Assembly (NCBI GenBank): GCA_013398055.1
Contig: VZRS01014203.1
Location: 5,251 to 69,250, forward strand
From: Ifrita kowaldi
Lineage: Eukaryota > Chordata > Aves > Passeriformes > Cinclosomatidae
Reading direction: 5' to 3'
Length of the DNA: 64,000 nucleotides
In this document: in pieces, positions 14,251 to 26,100 of the stretch
Numbering within the stretch: position 1 is the first letter of the stretch
Layout of the letters: each line of letters opens with the position of its first letter
Notes under the pieces: generated by a model
What the model was told of the DNA's origin: nothing
What the model saw: the letters and a program-made list of their open reading frames with translations, nothing else
The model's database searches: none
Position numbers and translations under genes: made by a program

Positions 14251-15859
14251 TCATTTGCCTTTCACTGCAGAGAAACTTTTTGCCGAAGGATTAAGAGTTT
14301 GGGCTGCCTGGCTTAATTTGGGCTCTGAATCTTCCCAGGCAGAGGGTGCTGGAGGCTTTGTGTGGGGCTCCCTGGGGTTTTCCCGAGTGGCTGCAGGACG
14401 GGGGCTCTCTGTGGTGTTGTGCTGGTGCGCTGAAATCGGGCTCTTCCTCCTGCTCCTGGCAACAAAAACTTTGCCTCCCAGGTACCTTTGCCTCCCTGGT
14501 GCCGGGGTGCACAGCTCCAATGACTCCTCCAAGGCCTCTCCTCCCGCCAGCCGGGCTTCAGGTCTGGAAAACGCGAGGTTTGGAGGAGCTGTTAATTATG
14601 GGATAGGCTGTTGCTTTTTAGATAGTGTCCCTGGTTAAGGAGAATAGTTCTGCTGGGGATGGATAAGGTTCTTTGGAGGGTTTGTGCTTTATCTGTCATG
14701 CAGAGGGTGCTGTTCAAGTTTATCTTTGTGCAGCTTTCTTTGCTCTAATTATGCATCACTGAACCATTGCTTCAAGGCGGGGCTGGTTTTACACTTTTAA
14801 GAATATTTTAGAATTTTTTTTCCCCTTGATGTTATGTTTTTCCCTGAGAGGGATTTCCCCTTCCCCCACTCAAAAGCAGAAACAAACAGGATTATCATTG
14901 TGGACTTCTTTCAGAATTTTCAGACCATCTTTGAGAATTTGAATCTAGAATATGTCATTTTAATAAGATTTAAATTCTCTTTGGTCACATGAATTCATTA
15001 CCGGAGTGAAAACCCAAGGCAAAGCTGAGACTTTCCCTCCCTGCCCGTCCCTTGGCTCGTGCCAGTTGGAGGTGGTTTTGTTCCCTTCACGGACGCTGCT
15101 CACGGTGGCTCAGGCACAGAGGGGCTCTGCAGGAGCAGAGGGAGGACATCGTGCTTCATCTGCTGGGAGATGCTTCTGCTCTGCAGAGCGATCCAGGCAT
15201 CGCCCCCAAGCCCCCGTGTCCGAATGAACGGGCGCTCGGGGCGTTCCCTAAGCTGCAGCTGGGTTTGAGGTGCTCCCAGGGTCTCACTGAGTGTTTTATT
15301 GATGGACCTTCGTGCCTTTCACTCGTGCTTTTTTCCCTGTAGCAGAAAGGCAGCTCTTTCTCTCTTGTCTCTGAAAAATTAATGGCTGCATCCTCCCGAG
15401 CCCCCTCAGCTGCATCCTGCCGTGCCATGGTGGGAGCGGGGGCTGGCCCTGCCTGTCCCTGAGCAGCGCAGGCAGAGAACAGCATCCCCAGCTCCCCTGC
15501 GCAGCCCCGGCCGCTCCTTTGTGCTGGAAAGGCCTGGCACTGGCTGGTCAGTGGGAGCAGGTGACGGCCAGCCCTGCCCTGCAGCAGCTCCGCCAGCCTG
15601 TGCTGAATCACGGCCGCTGCTGCAGCGTTTTCCTGCCAAAGACAGGGCAGTGCTTTGGGAAAACTGCTGTACCCAGTCCCATGTGTGTGTTTGGGGCAGA
15701 GAGGTCACTCTTGTGTGCCTGCACACACGAACGCACCGGAGCAGCAATTTCTGTGTCATTTTACACTCATGTGTGTGTGTAGGCTGCTTTTGTGGCCCCT
15801 GCACTAGGTTAACACTACATTTTAGTATTTCAGTGCTGTAAATAATATCAAGCATCAGC

Positions 15860-16340
15860 CAGATGAGGCCTGGGTATAATCAATACGATCCTTTGAGCAC
15901 TGGGAGGAGGGCAGCCATATGTCCAAATAATTACGGCCCACCAATTAGAGCAAAAATTAGATACTTAATTCTTTCCTATTTTATACCTCCGTTTTTATGG
16001 GTGATTTCATTCCAGGGCAGGTTCTCCAGCTTCCTTGGTTCTCCAGTCCTGTCAAATGGCTTTGTAGCTGTCTAAGGCAGTAATTAAATTGCAGAGTCAT
16101 CTTGCTAAGGTTTAAAAAAAGCTGGGTGAGAGATCTGGTTGTGGCCCTGGAGTTTCTCGTGTGTGGTTCCATACATCCAGTTAATTTATTGCCAGCAGAC
16201 AAACCCACAAGTTTCCTCCTTGCTGCTGGTAACCTGAGCTCCATCGCTGGATTCATTCGTCCCTGACGGTCATGGCAAACATGTGATCACACTAATAGCT
16301 GATTATTAATCACTGCCAATGCCTGTAATTATATCAGCTC
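15860..16340. promoter_or_regulatory. AT-rich, repeat-free, possibly conserved non-coding elements
   Basis: Two stretches (15,860-16,010 and 16,260-16,340) are rich in homeodomain-type cores such as TAATTAC, CCAATTAG and GATTATTAATCA. They lack transposon similarity and stop-free frames. They lie about 1 kb upstream of the first coding exon. This appearance is common for vertebrate enhancers, but no enhancer function is shown here. Confidence 0.3.
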
Positions 16341-17152
16341 TTAGGAAGCCAGCTAAAAGCACTGTCTGTGCATCCAGCACAGAGAGCAGGGCCCTGCGTC
16401 GTGGGGCAGATAATGGTTGTTGGAGACTTCATTTCCTTTTGCAGATCGATGCAGTTTAGGAAAACTACTCAGGTTTGGCACCTTTCTGCTTCCACCCCAG
16501 TGTCCAGACCTGTTTGCTTTGCTCTGCACCGTGGTGGGGCTTTCTGAGCCCTGCAGGAAGGGTTTGGGGTTAAAGCAGGGGTTGTGCTGTCCCCTCACAG
16601 CCACAACCAAGTGAGACCCTCTCCTCTAAGAGTCCCGAATCCATCTCTGGAGAGTCCTGGCTTCCTCCCATATGTCACTTTTGGATGGCTTTTAAGATGA
16701 TGAGTGTATTGTGGTGGGTGTGTATCCCTGCTGGGTGTATCCACAGGGATGGAAGGAATCCCTTCCCCACGGCAGCATCGCACCTCACCAGCAGGGACGC
16801 TGATTCAACTGGGAAGTGCAGAGTTTGGAGCGTGCACCAGGAGTCTGTCAGCACTTAGCCTGCTGCTCCTGGGGCAAAACTCTGTCAGAGCAGTGTCCTG
16901 GGTGCTCTAGGATGGTCATTTTGCTTGAGACGTCCTAAATACCAGTGGAATTTGAATGCAGCTGGCAGGAGTTGCCTGTGTGTTTGTTGTGAGGGATGCA
17001 GTGACTGGCACACACTTTTGCTTGTGCAGGAATGAATGACCAGACCTTCCCTTTGCTCCTGCTGTGTCAGGTTTTGCCTAATGGGTGTTAGTTTTTACTC
17101 TCCTTTTCAGGTACCTTGCTGAGAGGTGGCAGAGCAGCCTCAGGACATCACC

Positions 17153-17198
17153 ATGATGGAGGATCACGCACCTGGCCAGGAAAAACACTTCTCATCAG
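17153..17198 (+). CDS. MAPT: MAPT exon 1 coding part (start codon)
   Basis: The exon begins at 17111 after CTTTTCAG and carries a 42-nt untranslated leader. Translation starts at tandem ATG ATG in a fair context (CATCACCATGATGG) and gives MMEDHAPGQEKHFSSG, the last residue being split. MEDHA matches human tau from Met11. An in-frame TGA at 17120-17122 lies upstream in the same exon, so no upstream exon can add residues in frame. Human exon 1 encodes about 44 residues and this one only 15, so the first ten residues and most of the later tyrosine-containing part are absent. Confidence 0.9.
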
Positions 17199-20100
17199 GT
17201 GAGCACGTCCAGGAGGTGGTGGAAGGACCCGCCTGGCCCACTGCTGAGCTAAGTGGGGAGAGGGAGAGCAGCGTGGTGGTGTGAGGGGTCCTTGGGGACA
17301 GCCTTCCGTGTGTGTGGAAGGACGCTGTGGATCAGCTGGCTGCAGCCAGTGCGCCGTGGGGAGCCCACCAGGTGCTCCAGCATTCACAGTCGTAGGAGAA
17401 TGCTGCTCGTGGACATCACTGTCCAGCACGAGCAGAACAACCCCTGGTATCCAGACTAGGGGTGATCCCACTGCTGCAGCTTTGCAAGTGTGTGTTTGTG
17501 TTCACTCCTCAGTTTGCTATGAAAACACAGCACTGTTTTTATTTGGGGTCACAGCCCAAGGATGCTGCTTGCTGCCTGCTTTCCTCACCTGCACAGGGAC
17601 CCGGGGACAACTGAACAGAGAGCTCTGGGAGTGGGGGCCATGCCAAAGTCTTCCTCACCATATTTCAGACCTGCATTTCTCCAGAAGCTTTTCCTTTCTC
17701 ATTCCACCATGCTCCACAATTGAGCTTGGAAACCTGCACAGCACCAGCAAACCTGGTGGGACTCACTCCCGGCTATGCTCCATATAAACATCATCTTAAT
17801 TTCCTTTTCTTGAGGTGCTTTGGACACCTCTTACACCAGATAAATGGATGGCCTCTGTCCTGGAGAGAATCCACAGCATCCATTCATCCCGGGCTCTGTA
17901 GCGCATTGCGGTCCGATAGCTCCTCTCAGCTTGTTTCACACATCACAGGTTCCCAGGGATTTCGCTTCTTCTTTTCCAAATCAGTTTTTCCAGCTCTCAT
18001 TATTTGATTTGCCCGCACCCTTGCTGAGAGGAGACTTGTGCCTCTTGCCCTGCTCTTCCAGAAGACTTTTGCCACCACTTCTTGGCACAGAATGTTGTCC
18101 TGCACTGAGCCCGTTACAAACACGGGCTGCTTTGCAGTCCTGGGAGTGCTCAGCTTGCTCTGGGAGGGAGAGGACAACAGTGACTCAGGAGCTGCACATC
18201 TTTCCTCCTTACGTTGCTGAGGTCTCCTTGCCTGCTTGTGCCATGCTTTGCTGTTTCTGCCTGTCCAGTTCACTGGGCTTTTCTTTTGCTGATGGGTTTC
18301 CGCTTGTTCCTTTTGGTGGTGACAGTGGTGCTTTTGGTTGGCATTTTCACGCTTTGCTTGCTTTTAGTTCAGGTGGTTTTTACTCTCCAGCTGCAGCTTC
18401 TTGCTGCTGTGGATCTGGGCAATCAGAGTTGGTAACCCTCAGGCCCCAGTTCATAGCCAAGGACTTGTTGTAAGTATTTGAATGTTTTCCAGGCTATCCC
18501 CTTCAGATACCAGTCGATGATGGATCAGATGAGCCTGTTTCTGAAACATCTGACGCTAAGAGCACCCCAACTACGGAAGGTGGGAGCTCTTTGACTTTCT
18601 GCTTTGAAACCATGGTGGACGGGGTCGTGGTAAACCTCGCCACAGACTCCCCATGCCGTGTCCTGGTGGGGTTTCTCAGGAGGAGAAAATGCTCTTCATT
18701 AGTCTCGTCACCAGTGGTGTTTGCCGTGCTGCAGAATGAGATAATGAGCTTTAAAGGTGGAGAGTGGGCTGGAAAGCAAGAAAGGTGAAGTGTTCATTAC
18801 ACCTCAGGAAGTTGCTTGTGGTTTGTTTCCTGCAGACTTCTTGCACGGGCACGGCAAGGTGCCGGCAGTGCAGCCAGGAGCAGCCCTGTGTTGTGTGACA
18901 CAGGTTTTGTGTCACTGTGCTCCGAGCCCTGAATGCCTTGTGGGTAGAAAGACTCTGATTCCAGAATGGTCCAGAGACTTGTTCACTGTTGTAATTACCT
19001 TCACTTTTTGCGTTCCTCTGGCTGCTTTAATCCCAAGTATCTGCCTTTGGAGACTTGAGGTAGAGGCTTTAGCTTGCAAAATTGTTCTGGAAGGAAGGAA
19101 GGGTGGGCAGAGATGCCGAGCAGTCCCAGCCCTGTCCCGCTGGAGGCGTGGGCTGACTGATTGTCTGGAAAGTGCCTCAAGAAATCGGGACATAAAACCT
19201 GTCTGGTGCAGGACGGGATGTTATCCTGCTTTCCAGTTGGATTGGGACCATCAGGATGAGCAGACACCCCTCTGGTAGGTGGAGCCAGGTGTCTGTCGGT
19301 CCCAGGGCACGATGCAGCCACACTGGGCTGTTTTGTGAAGGTGTCCCATGGGAGCTGCTCTGTCCTGCTCCAGAGCAGCCCAGTCCCCATGCAGGATTGC
19401 TGTGCCTGTGCATCAGGCACCAGTGGCTGCTTTTAGCTGTGGATTTTTGGACAAAAAGGCAAAGCCCTCAGAAGCATAGGGAGCACGTTGTGGCACATTG
19501 TGTGGCAGGGGGGCAGCTCATGGTGTCCCTGTGGTTCTGGCTTTGCTGTGTCGTGCTCGGTTGTTCCCTCCACAAGCTCCACTGGCTCAAGGGAGGGAGC
19601 CGAGTGCTTCTCTGAGCAGAAAGTTCTTCAGGCACATCGTGGCCTCCAGAGGGCTTTGCCTCTCAACAGCTGTGTGAAAGCTGTGTTGTTTTTCAGATGC
19701 CACAGCACCTTTAGTGGAGGAAGGAGACCACGAGGATCAGGGTGGTGCGGAACAGCACGGGGAGATCCCAGAAGGAACCACAGGTGAGGGAGACCAAGGT
19801 GCAGCTTCATCTCTTGATGCAGACAGAGCAGAGAGCTGGACTGGTCGGTGCTGTGAGACAACACCACAAAACCTGTCAGAGGGACGCTGCTCCCGACGCT
19901 GCTTCCTTCTTCTCCAAATAATTCCTCACTTAAATTGTCCTCTTACCTTCCCCATCCTGGGGGAAACTCGCAGCCTTTTCTTCTCTCTTTCTCTGCTCCA
20001 CATCTGACAATCCTTCTGTCTGGTGTCTCTGCGGTGGCTTTGGCTCCCACCTCCAGGCTCTACCCGCAGATCCGGCTCGTTCCTGCCCCTGTGCCAGCAG

Positions 20101-23100
20101 CCCCTCACAGCTGCTCTCCGCAGGCCCTCGGTGCCTGTCCTGCAGCCCTTGGGCTCTGCCCAGCCCTTGTGGGTGTCTTTGCAGTGGCGGGTGAAAACCA
20201 GGCCACTGCAGCGGTGCTTTTAAGGATAATGCAGAGGAAGTGAAGTGACTAATTCAGCCTGAATGGCCTGTGGGGAATCACTGCACCTGGGCCTGGTTTT
20301 CCAGGGAAGGATGGGGCCTTTCAGAGTCACTGTGGCAGTGCTGTGTGTGAGAGAGCAGGATCTGCGAGGGCAGATCTGTGTGCGAAAAATGAGGACGTGT
20401 CCCCTGTGCCGTAGCCAGTGGCTTTCCCTGGAAGCATCAGGCAGGACCCGAGAAAGGTAGTGGGTGGAAAAGGGCTTCTGCCACTGCCAGACACTGAAAC
20501 AAACTCACAGCAGTGAAATTTCTGTCCTGCATCCAGTCCTTGAGCTGCTGGTGGAGCCCTGGGCTGAAACACAGAGGCTCTGGTGCAAGACCTGGCTGTC
20601 CCAGGGAGCCAGTGTGTGTATCCTGGACTGCTTGGAAAAAAATGGGGAAAACAGAGAAAGGCCTGGTTTGACTGGAGAACTGTGACATACAAATATAATT
20701 GTTTAGGCTGGTTTGAAAGTAGTCATAGAATAAATTGAAAAAATGCTGATGGAGACAAACCATCATCACTGTGAAGAAAACCATGCTTCTCTGAGGTACC
20801 AGTAGTCCTGAAGTTCAGGATTTCTCTAGATTTGTATCAGGCTTGGAATTACTGGTCTCACACCCTTGGCAGGGTTCACAGGTTGGTCACAGACACCAAG
20901 AAGGTGAGCTCAGGTAAGAGACATTCACGGGAGTGCTGCTGGCCACGTAAAGGCCAGGTGGGGTAGAAGAGGGATTTAAATCCACAAGTTTCCTTGTTCC
21001 TTAACAGCCTGTTTTCTGCCTGGAAGAGCTTGTACTAACCTGCCATTTAGGATGTGGAAGCTGGTGAAGCACTCCTCTGGTCTGTACAGCACAGGCTGAA
21101 CAGATCTACCCAGATCTATCATCGGTGTGGAGAGATTTCCTCTCTGATACTGCCCTGCTCGTGGTACAGCAGAGATCCTGCCCATTCTGATGGGCAGCCT
21201 CGGCAGGGAGGTGGATTCATTCTCCAGGCACATGCTTAAACTTAACTCTTGTTTTGATCATGTTTTTCCCCTTCTTTCTCCGACCCGGGAGCAGCTGAAG
21301 AGGCGGGCGTAGGAGCCACTCCCAACCTGGAGGACCACGCTGCAGGAGATGCCACTCAAGGTGGGTGAATCGTCTGTCCCTGGGACCAGTTGTTGCTGCC
21401 CACGTGTGCCACTGGTTGGTGGTGGCTTGGGAATTTTGTTCTGTGAGGAAATGCTCTGCCCTGCACAGCAGCTGTGCAGTTCTCCCTGTTCCTGACAGAG
21501 GAGGATCATACACGCTTGGAATGTTCCAACACGCTCATTTCAGGGAGTTGCAGCTTCTCATGCACCAGATTTCCCTCCCAGATGGCCAGAGTCATGGTGC
21601 TTGTTTGTCCAGTTGCAAAACCAGGGCATTCTCCAGGCTGGAAGAGCTGATGGACAGAGCTGGGATGTGCCGTGACCAGAGGAGCTGCTCGGATTGAGCA
21701 GAGGCAGTGTGGGCCCTGCATGTCACACGTGAAACTAGTGCATTGTTTAATTACCGTGTCTTTCTAATGTAAAACATGACTCAAACCGACTCACTAATAC
21801 CCTGACTTTAACATTATGGGATTTTTCTCCTCATCCCAGTCTTGGGGAATGTGAGTGACAAAGCCAGACACAGTGGGCAGCGAGCGTTCTCACAGCATTA
21901 ATTACGTGTCTGCTTAGATGAGCCGAAAATTATCCAGGGACCATTTGGACCTGGAAAGCTTCTCTTGATTGTGCTCTGTTCAGACTTGATGGAAAATTTG
22001 TTTCCCAAAGTCCCCAGTGCTGGCTTAATTCCGTGGGGGAGACTGAGGGGTTGAGACTCCCCGTGATGTTTCTGTTCTGCCTGCACTGTACACCACAGCC
22101 CTAATTTACTGTGCTGTTTAAAATCCTAGTGAAAAGCCATTTTGTGAAGCAGTTTCCTGTGCAGTAAACACAACAAATCCCTCCAGCTGGGCAGTGTCTT
22201 TCCTCCTCGTGGCTCCATTAGTGCATTTAGACATCCATGTCTTTTACAGAAGTAAATAGTTCTTCGCCTTCTCGGCTCAGGGCAGAATTCAGGTTGTTGT
22301 TGCCTTCCACAGACAGATGAGCACAGTTCTGTGCACTCTGCTCCCTGCAATTAGAATAAAACCTTTACTTGCCTGGCCAGTGGTTTTTGGACTCTCAGCT
22401 CTTCTATATATGAAATAGTGGTGCCACTATAAAAAAGTAATCAGGATTGTTAGTGGAGGGGGTTGATGTTCTCTCTTCTCTCTGCCCTGGTTTTAGTGCT
22501 GTTTCTCACCAGATTTTTGCTAAGCCCTTTCTGTCCTGTCCTGGGATCTTTCAGCTGTTCACGTACGAGGTCTTTGGTTTTTTCACTTAACTGTGATATT
22601 CTCTTAAAATGGGGAGGACACTGATGAAAGGCCAAGTCAGTCTTGACTTCATCTTTTCTTGTTTTAGTCTTGTTTGTTATTCTGCCAACGCCACAGTCGT
22701 GATCTCAGGGCTCTGATTTAGGCACTTTACCTGATCAGTGCTCAAAAAGTCAGGAAGGAGAACAGGGCTCTGGCCCTTGCTCAGGCCCTTGAGGCAAGAA
22801 GAGGTGGGCACTGAGCAGCAAACAGATGGTCCAGTGGTGGTGTTAGGGAAAATGGGAATGTTCTTGGCTTCTGGAAACTTCTACAGCTAAACCAGCTCAT
22901 GGAGTGCAGGGTGAACCCGGCCACCTCCGAGTCGGGCCCAGGTAGGAATCTGGTCTCCCATGTGCTGCGGCTGTTGCTGTTCCTGATTCCTGTGGGGATC
23001 AGAGTTTCTTTCTTTGAAGGCAAAAGCCCCTGTGGGAGTGAGTTGTCTGTTCAGTGGGGTGGGGTGGGACTTGCTTTTCTCTCTCGATTGCCGGTAGAAA

Positions 23101-26100
23101 TCCCGAGTCTCTCGTGTTACGTGATGTTTGACATGCCTGTGCTAATCTCTTGCCCGTGCTTCATACCCCACATCTTCAATTCCAGGCAAGCTGAGCTCTC
23201 CAAAGCTCCAGCCTGGCCCTCAGGAGCGTGTGGGAGAGGCAGTAAAAGGTGCCAGCCAGCCCCCAGAGCAGGGAGCGGGGCTTCAGCAGCCGCCTCTGTC
23301 GTGTGAAACGAAGGCCCCGGCAGCAGCTCCCACCAGAATCGAGGTCACCATCCCAATACCCCTGGATATGTACCAAGGCTCCGGAGCACCCGAAGGCAGC
23401 AGTGAGTTGTGGGATCAGGGAGGCAGAGAAGGCGTCGGTGTGGAGCCAGAGCTGGGCCGTGGCGTGCGCACGGAGGGTCTGGCAGGAGCAGGGGGCACAG
23501 GTGACCGTAAAGATGGACCATCTCCTTTGTGTGCCAGAGCTCTGTTAAAAGAAGATTCTGGCGGACGCGACAGAGATGAGGACCGGGATATTGATGAAAC
23601 TTCTGAGCAGGGTTTGCCTTCCCTTGTGGATCAGCGTGTTTCACTGGGACCTGAAAAGGGCTCATGTCCAGCAGCAGCCAAGGAGACTCGTGAAGAACGT
23701 GATGGAGAAAACAAGTCCAAAGATGTCCTCAGAGACACCCCAGGAGAGGCACTTCTGACTGAAACTGAGTCACATAAAGCAGGAGAGGACCAAGAGGAGA
23801 AGCGACAGCCACTGGGGAGAGAAGGAGGTCCAGATGTGACCCCATCAGAGCCTTCTGAAAGTGTCTCCCAAAAAGAGGCTGAGCCCAAGGAGGGAGAAGA
23901 TTCCAGGGCCATGCTAGAAACAGCCAAACTCCCTGCTGAGGTAGAAGATGACATGAAGGACAAACATGCTCCTTCGGAAGAGGTTGTGCCAGATGCAGGG
24001 GGTCGCCGGATGCCCAGGAGGAAGCCCAGTGGCCTGGCTGCAGACAAGGCCAGTCGTGTCCCTCTCCCCAAAGGTGTGTGCTCCAGCTGCTGCCCTGGGC
24101 TCACCTGGCTCCCAACAAGGCTGCCAGATCCAGCACTGCAGCTTGCTGCCACCTCGACTCCTGCTGCTTGGAAATGGCCTGGACCTGTGCTGTGACTGAT
24201 CTACAATGCTGCTGCTCCCTCCCTGCCCCTCCCTCTTTATTTAATCCTGGATTGGATTGCCAGACCCTTGCGCTGCGGTTCTGTGTCCCTTGCATGGTGC
24301 TGGCGTGTCCCCAGTCATGCTTTTTTTCACCTGTTTTTGTTTTGATTTCCTTGGATCTGTTGGGTGGGCGCCTTAACTCCCACCTGGCACCTTCCCAGAG
24401 AAGACGAGGACCGGATGGACGTGGCTCTGGCATGCTGGAGTGGGGCTAACCTGGCGTGTGCAGCTTGTTCCGGCAGGACACGTGCCATCTGGTTTGCATG
24501 TCTGATCCAATAACTCTTGGAATTGGCTTTCCTAAAGAGGAGGGAGGAGGAAAAAGGCAAGGATGGCAGGTCTAACTATGGAAAAGCCCCCACATTGATC
24601 CTGTTTCTTGTACTTTTCCCTTAAATATCCACTACCCACTGCTGCTGGAGGCACGGTCTGCAGCCAGCAGACCTTTTCCCACTGCCAGGCATGTCCATTG
24701 CTCTTCCAAAGCATCCTGCTGCCATCCCAGCTCTGGATGGGGTGTCCCTGGGTGTGCCAGCACAGTGCTGGGTTTGGGGGTTCAGCAGGAGCTGCCTGTC
24801 TGTCTGGAGGCATCTAAACAGTGTGTGGGGCTGGGCTGGGCTGGGAGGGGAGGCTTGGGTCAAGGTTTGAGTTCACTGAATGCACGAGCATCCCTTAGAC
24901 CTTTCCTTTCTATTTTCCACCTCTCCTGGGTTCAGGAATGTCCCGAGGGCCCAGCTCAGTGGCCGAAGGCAGGTGGTGCTGTGAGCTGTTCACAAGCCAG
25001 CGCAGCAGGACACACGCTGGTGTCTCACCGTGTTGCACCTCAGCTCGGCTCCCCGGGGTCTGTCCTGGGGGAAGCTCTGCCTTTTCCCCCAGATCCACGT
25101 TCCAAAGGCTGGCTTGGCTGCTCCCATTAGCCTGGGAATGCTGCTCTGGTTTGCGGCTCTTTGCTGCGCGGGGCTCACGAAGAAATTGTTGATGGAGCTT
25201 TTTCCACTGGAGCTAAAGCTCATAACATATTTCTGGTTGTTCCCTCCGGGATCAGCAGCGGGAGGCTTCGCACGTGTGCTGCGGGGCACTGGCATGGCTT
25301 GCACTGGAGCCTGGAACCACGGCAGGGTGGGGATGCACTGCCCAGAGCCAGCCAGCTTCTGATTCAGTAGGAGAAGTTTAATTATTTAATGGTCTTTCCC
25401 TTTAAAGACAGAGATACTTTGTGGCTGTTTGCCTCCAGCCTTGCTCCAATGTGCAGTTTAACTGAATTTGGGAGGGGTGGTGCCTCCAGCAGCTCTGGGA
25501 TGGGTCAGTGCTGGATTAACAACATTGTCCATGCCATTGGGAAAGGGCTGCTCCCCCAGGACAAGTTTCCAAACACTGGGCACAATAGCAGCAGCTTCTC
25601 CTCCCAATTAGCTGATGATGGGGGGAAAAGGGCTTTGTTATGAGTGCCTTGTAGTTCAAACTTTATCTCCTCCCCAGTTCTAATCTCCTAATTAGAGTGC
25701 CCCAGGTGGAAGGGGCGCTGTGCTGGGAGGCAGGGAGCAGCCTGTCAGGAGAGATGGGAATTAACAACGGCCAGGGTAAAAGTGCTCTGCAGTGCCAGCT
25801 GAACACCCTCCTTGAATGAGATCACGGTGCTGCTGGACCGGGGCTTCCTTCAGCTTGAGTCCCTATTTATATGATTGTCAGAACAAGTGGGTGTTCCAGA
25901 GACTCGTGTTTAGGCTTAAAGGGAACTTTCTGTCCTAAGATGGATGGATCCTGCGGGAACTGGGTGGAAATCTGGGCGAAATGCTCTCACACAAACCTCG
26001 TTGGTGTGTCTGGTCTCCAGTGCTGACTAACACAGGATCATCTGCTAACACAGAAGGAATGTGTTTGTGGAGTGGTGGAAGGATTTCTGCAATAAACGGT

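Larger units (their letters stand above)
24..17110 (+). other. MAPT: MAPT intron 1 (about 17 kb, non-coding)
   Basis: No open reading frame here looks conserved or is flanked by matching splice sites; all are short and low in coding character. The stretch contains two truncated CR1 tails (near 1544 and 4765), a T14 run at about 8268-8281, a GC-rich island-like block (about 13,850-14,250), and several AT-rich, transposon-free stretches that look like conserved non-coding elements (about 9,140-9,270, 15,860-16,010 and 16,260-16,340). Intron 1 is also the longest MAPT intron in mammals. Confidence 0.7.

Noticed and set aside
22887..22941. Exon-like segment (CTACAG ... CCCAG|GTAGG) upstream of exon 4A, reading near ...TSESGPG
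   Set aside because: No available acceptor gives a phase 1-1 exon, so inclusion would shift the frame of 4A. The resemblance to the start of human 4A is too weak.
24074..24195. Continuation of exon 4A open frame past 24073
   Set aside because: A donor follows PLPKG exactly where human 4A ends, phase 1 then matches exon 5, and the extra residues show no tau character.
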